A DNA stretch of 7,161 nt from Clostridiaceae bacterium. Lineage in GTDB: Bacteria; Bacillota; Clostridia; Lutisporales; Lutisporaceae. The notes under the pieces were generated by a model. That model was not told where the DNA came from and made no database searches. It worked only from the letters and a program-made list of their open reading frames with translations. Below are positions 6,095 through 7,161 of this stretch, in pieces. Each line of letters starts with the position of its first letter. Positions within the stretch are counted from its first letter, which is position 1. The position numbers were made by a program, and so were the translations under genes. The stretch lies in the NCBI GenBank assembly GCA_028697435.1, contig JAQVFD010000104.1, positions 1-7,161 on the forward strand, given 5' to 3'.

Positions 6095-6192
6095 TGCTTG
6101 CCATGGATAAATTTTCATGTTATGAATAAAATATATAAGGAATAAAATTAAGTTGTACATCTACAAAGTACAATTGAAAGGATAGATATGGT
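6095..6192 (+). promoter_or_regulatory. AT-rich leader of the last gene, with a dyad
   Basis: The 98 nt between the palindrome and the last gene contain TAAAAT boxes at 6127-6132 (with a weak TGGATA 17 nt upstream) and at 6143-6148 (no good -35 partner). They also contain an inverted repeat TTGTAC-N9-GTACAA at 6153-6158 and 6168-6173, which lies downstream of either promoter candidate and just before the AAAGGA ribosome site at 6177-6182. The dyad could be an operator or a weak leader hairpin. I cannot choose a transcription start. Confidence 0.35.
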
Positions 6193-7155
6193 ATGAAGTA
6201 CATAGTCAGTATAAGTATAGGTTCCTCGAGAAGAAACCACAAGGTGTCATTGGATATCAACAATGAGAATATTGTTATTGAAAGAATAGGCACTGATGGG
6301 GATATTCAGAAGGCAATCAAGCTTATACGTGAGATGGATGGGAAAGTAGATGCATTTGGGATGGGAGGAATTGATGTTTACCTGAATGCAGGTAAAGCCC
6401 GCTATAGAATAAAGGATGCTGTTCCGATAATGGAAGCTGCGAAGTCAACTCCAATGGTTGACGGTTCCGGTCTCAAGGTGTCCCTGGAGAAGGATGTGCC
6501 GGGCTTTATTAATGACAATGTGGAAAACATAAGAGGTAAGAGCGTGTTTATTGTCCCCGGAATCGACAGGTACGGAATGGCCGAGGGTTTTCAAAACCTG
6601 GGTTGTGAGCTTGTACTTGGTGATCTCATGGTTGCTTTGGGTATAAACTTACCAATAAAATCCTTAAAGATGTTGGACAAAATAGCCGGCATTATTGCCC
6701 CCATTGTTTGCCGTCTTCCATTTGAAATGCTGTATCCAACCGGAAAGGAGCAGAACAATGGAATCAGCAGGGCAGGTAAAATTGACAAATACTTTTATGA
6801 AGCTGATATTATTGCAGGGGATTTTCACTATATAAGGCAGTATATGCCCGGTGGAATGCAGGGGAAAATGGTCGTTACCAATACTGTGACCGATGAAGAT
6901 ATTAAATGGCTTAAAAAATGTGGGATACGTACCTTGGTTACATCCACGCCGAATTTAGGGGGGCGTTCTTTTGGTACCAACGTTATTGAGGCGGTGCTGG
7001 TAGCTTTGATAGGCAAAAGCATTGATGATATAACTTCGGAGGATTACCTGGCTATGCTGAAGGATATAGACTTCAAGCCACGGGTGGAGCAATTTGAAAA
7101 TGGAGAATTGCATAAGGAAGCATATATTAGAAAGACTGTTAATATTATAATATGA
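6193..7155 (+). CDS. Conserved protein of the family labelled 'quinate 5-dehydrogenase'; function uncertain
   Basis: A 320-residue soluble protein with no signal peptide or membrane segment. I recognise it as a clostridial family that databases often call quinate 5-dehydrogenase. Conserved-looking blocks are VSISIGSSRRNHKV (4-18), IERIGTDGDIQKAI (29-42), DAFGMGGIDVYL (53-64), VDGSGLK (89-95), GDLMVALG (143-150), CRLPFEMLYPTGKEQ (173-187) and TPNLGGRSFGTNVIEAV (252-268). Residues 116-144 (SVFIVPGIDRYGMAEGF... then LVLGD) look like a beta-alpha-beta unit ending in Asp, compatible with a nucleotide-binding fold. I do not see the usual shikimate/quinate dehydrogenase signatures (SxS substrate motif, catalytic Lys-Asp pair, GAGGA dinucleotide loop). 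There are no aromatic-pathway neighbours. The start is supported by AAAGGA 10 nt upstream. The stop sits in ATGA, so a further gene may be coupled. Gene call is firm; function is not. Confidence 0.85.
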   Translation: MKYIVSISIGSSRRNHKVSLDINNENIVIERIGTDGDIQKAIKLIREMDGKVDAFGMGGIDVYLNAGKARYRIKDAVPIMEAAKSTPMVDGSGLKVSLEKDVPGFINDNVENIRGKSVFIVPGIDRYGMAEGFQNLGCELVLGDLMVALGINLPIKSLKMLDKIAGIIAPIVCRLPFEMLYPTGKEQNNGISRAGKIDKYFYEADIIAGDFHYIRQYMPGGMQGKMVVTNTVTDEDIKWLKKCGIRTLVTSTPNLGGRSFGTNVIEAVLVALIGKSIDDITSEDYLAMLKDIDFKPRVEQFENGELHKEAYIRKTVNIII

Positions 7156-7161
7156 GGAAAT
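7152..7161 (+). other. Possible start or ribosome site of the next gene at the window edge
   Basis: The stop codon of the last gene lies in ATGAGGAAA. Either the ATG at 7152 is the start of an overlapping gene, or GAGGA at 7154-7158 is the Shine-Dalgarno site for a start just beyond the edge. The second option is more likely because no ribosome site precedes 7152. Only ten bases are available. Confidence 0.3.

Noticed and set aside
6219..6238. Near-palindrome around CTCGAG at the start of the last gene
   Set aside because: It is inside coding sequence for Ser-Ser-Arg-Arg, the arms match only partly, and it is within chance expectation.

Overview
The window looks like part of a chromosome of an anaerobic low-to-medium G+C Firmicute of class Clostridia. 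The evidence is strong GGAGG-type ribosome binding sites, AT-rich spacers, frequent ATA and AGG/AGA codons, a Na+-pumping biotin-dependent decarboxylase operon, a fused HTH-BirA, and a type III (CoaX) pantothenate kinase followed by a Dus enzyme. The protein sequences feel closest to the cellulolytic/fermentative clostridia (Ruminiclostridium/Acetivibrio type), but I cannot prove the genus from sequence alone. All genes are on the + strand.

Region 1 (1-3042) is a four-gene operon in the order carboxyltransferase alpha, small membrane delta/gamma (OadG-like), biotin carrier, and membrane beta. This is the mmdA-D-C-B order of sodium-pumping methylmalonyl-CoA decarboxylases. The alpha gene is cut by the left edge, with about 200 N-terminal residues missing. 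A clear rho-independent terminator closes the operon. Region 2 (3043-4109) holds birA, with its own extended -10 promoter overlapped by a perfect 7-bp inverted repeat. BirA would attach biotin to Lys101 of the carrier protein encoded just upstream, so regions 1 and 2 form one functional module. Region 3 (4110-5990) carries an extended -10 sigma-A-type promoter, coaX (first step of CoA synthesis) and dusB (tRNA dihydrouridine synthase). The last two are tightly packed and probably translationally coupled.

Region 4 (5989-6094) is a striking, nearly perfect long palindrome placed on the dusB stop codon. It can form about 46 base pairs around an AAA loop, with one exact 11-nt tandem duplication bulged from the right arm. 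It looks like a REP/MITE-type intergenic repeat and may also act as a transcript end. Region 5 (6193-7155) encodes a 320-residue protein of a conserved clostridial family usually labelled 'quinate 5-dehydrogenase'. I see no convincing support for that activity, and this is the least explained protein in the window. Its stop codon sits in an ATGA context with an AGGA motif at the right edge, so another gene probably follows directly.

Most of the window is ordinary core metabolism. The observations that deserve a second look are the palindromic element, the uncharacterised last gene, and the dyads in the birA, coaX and last-gene leaders.
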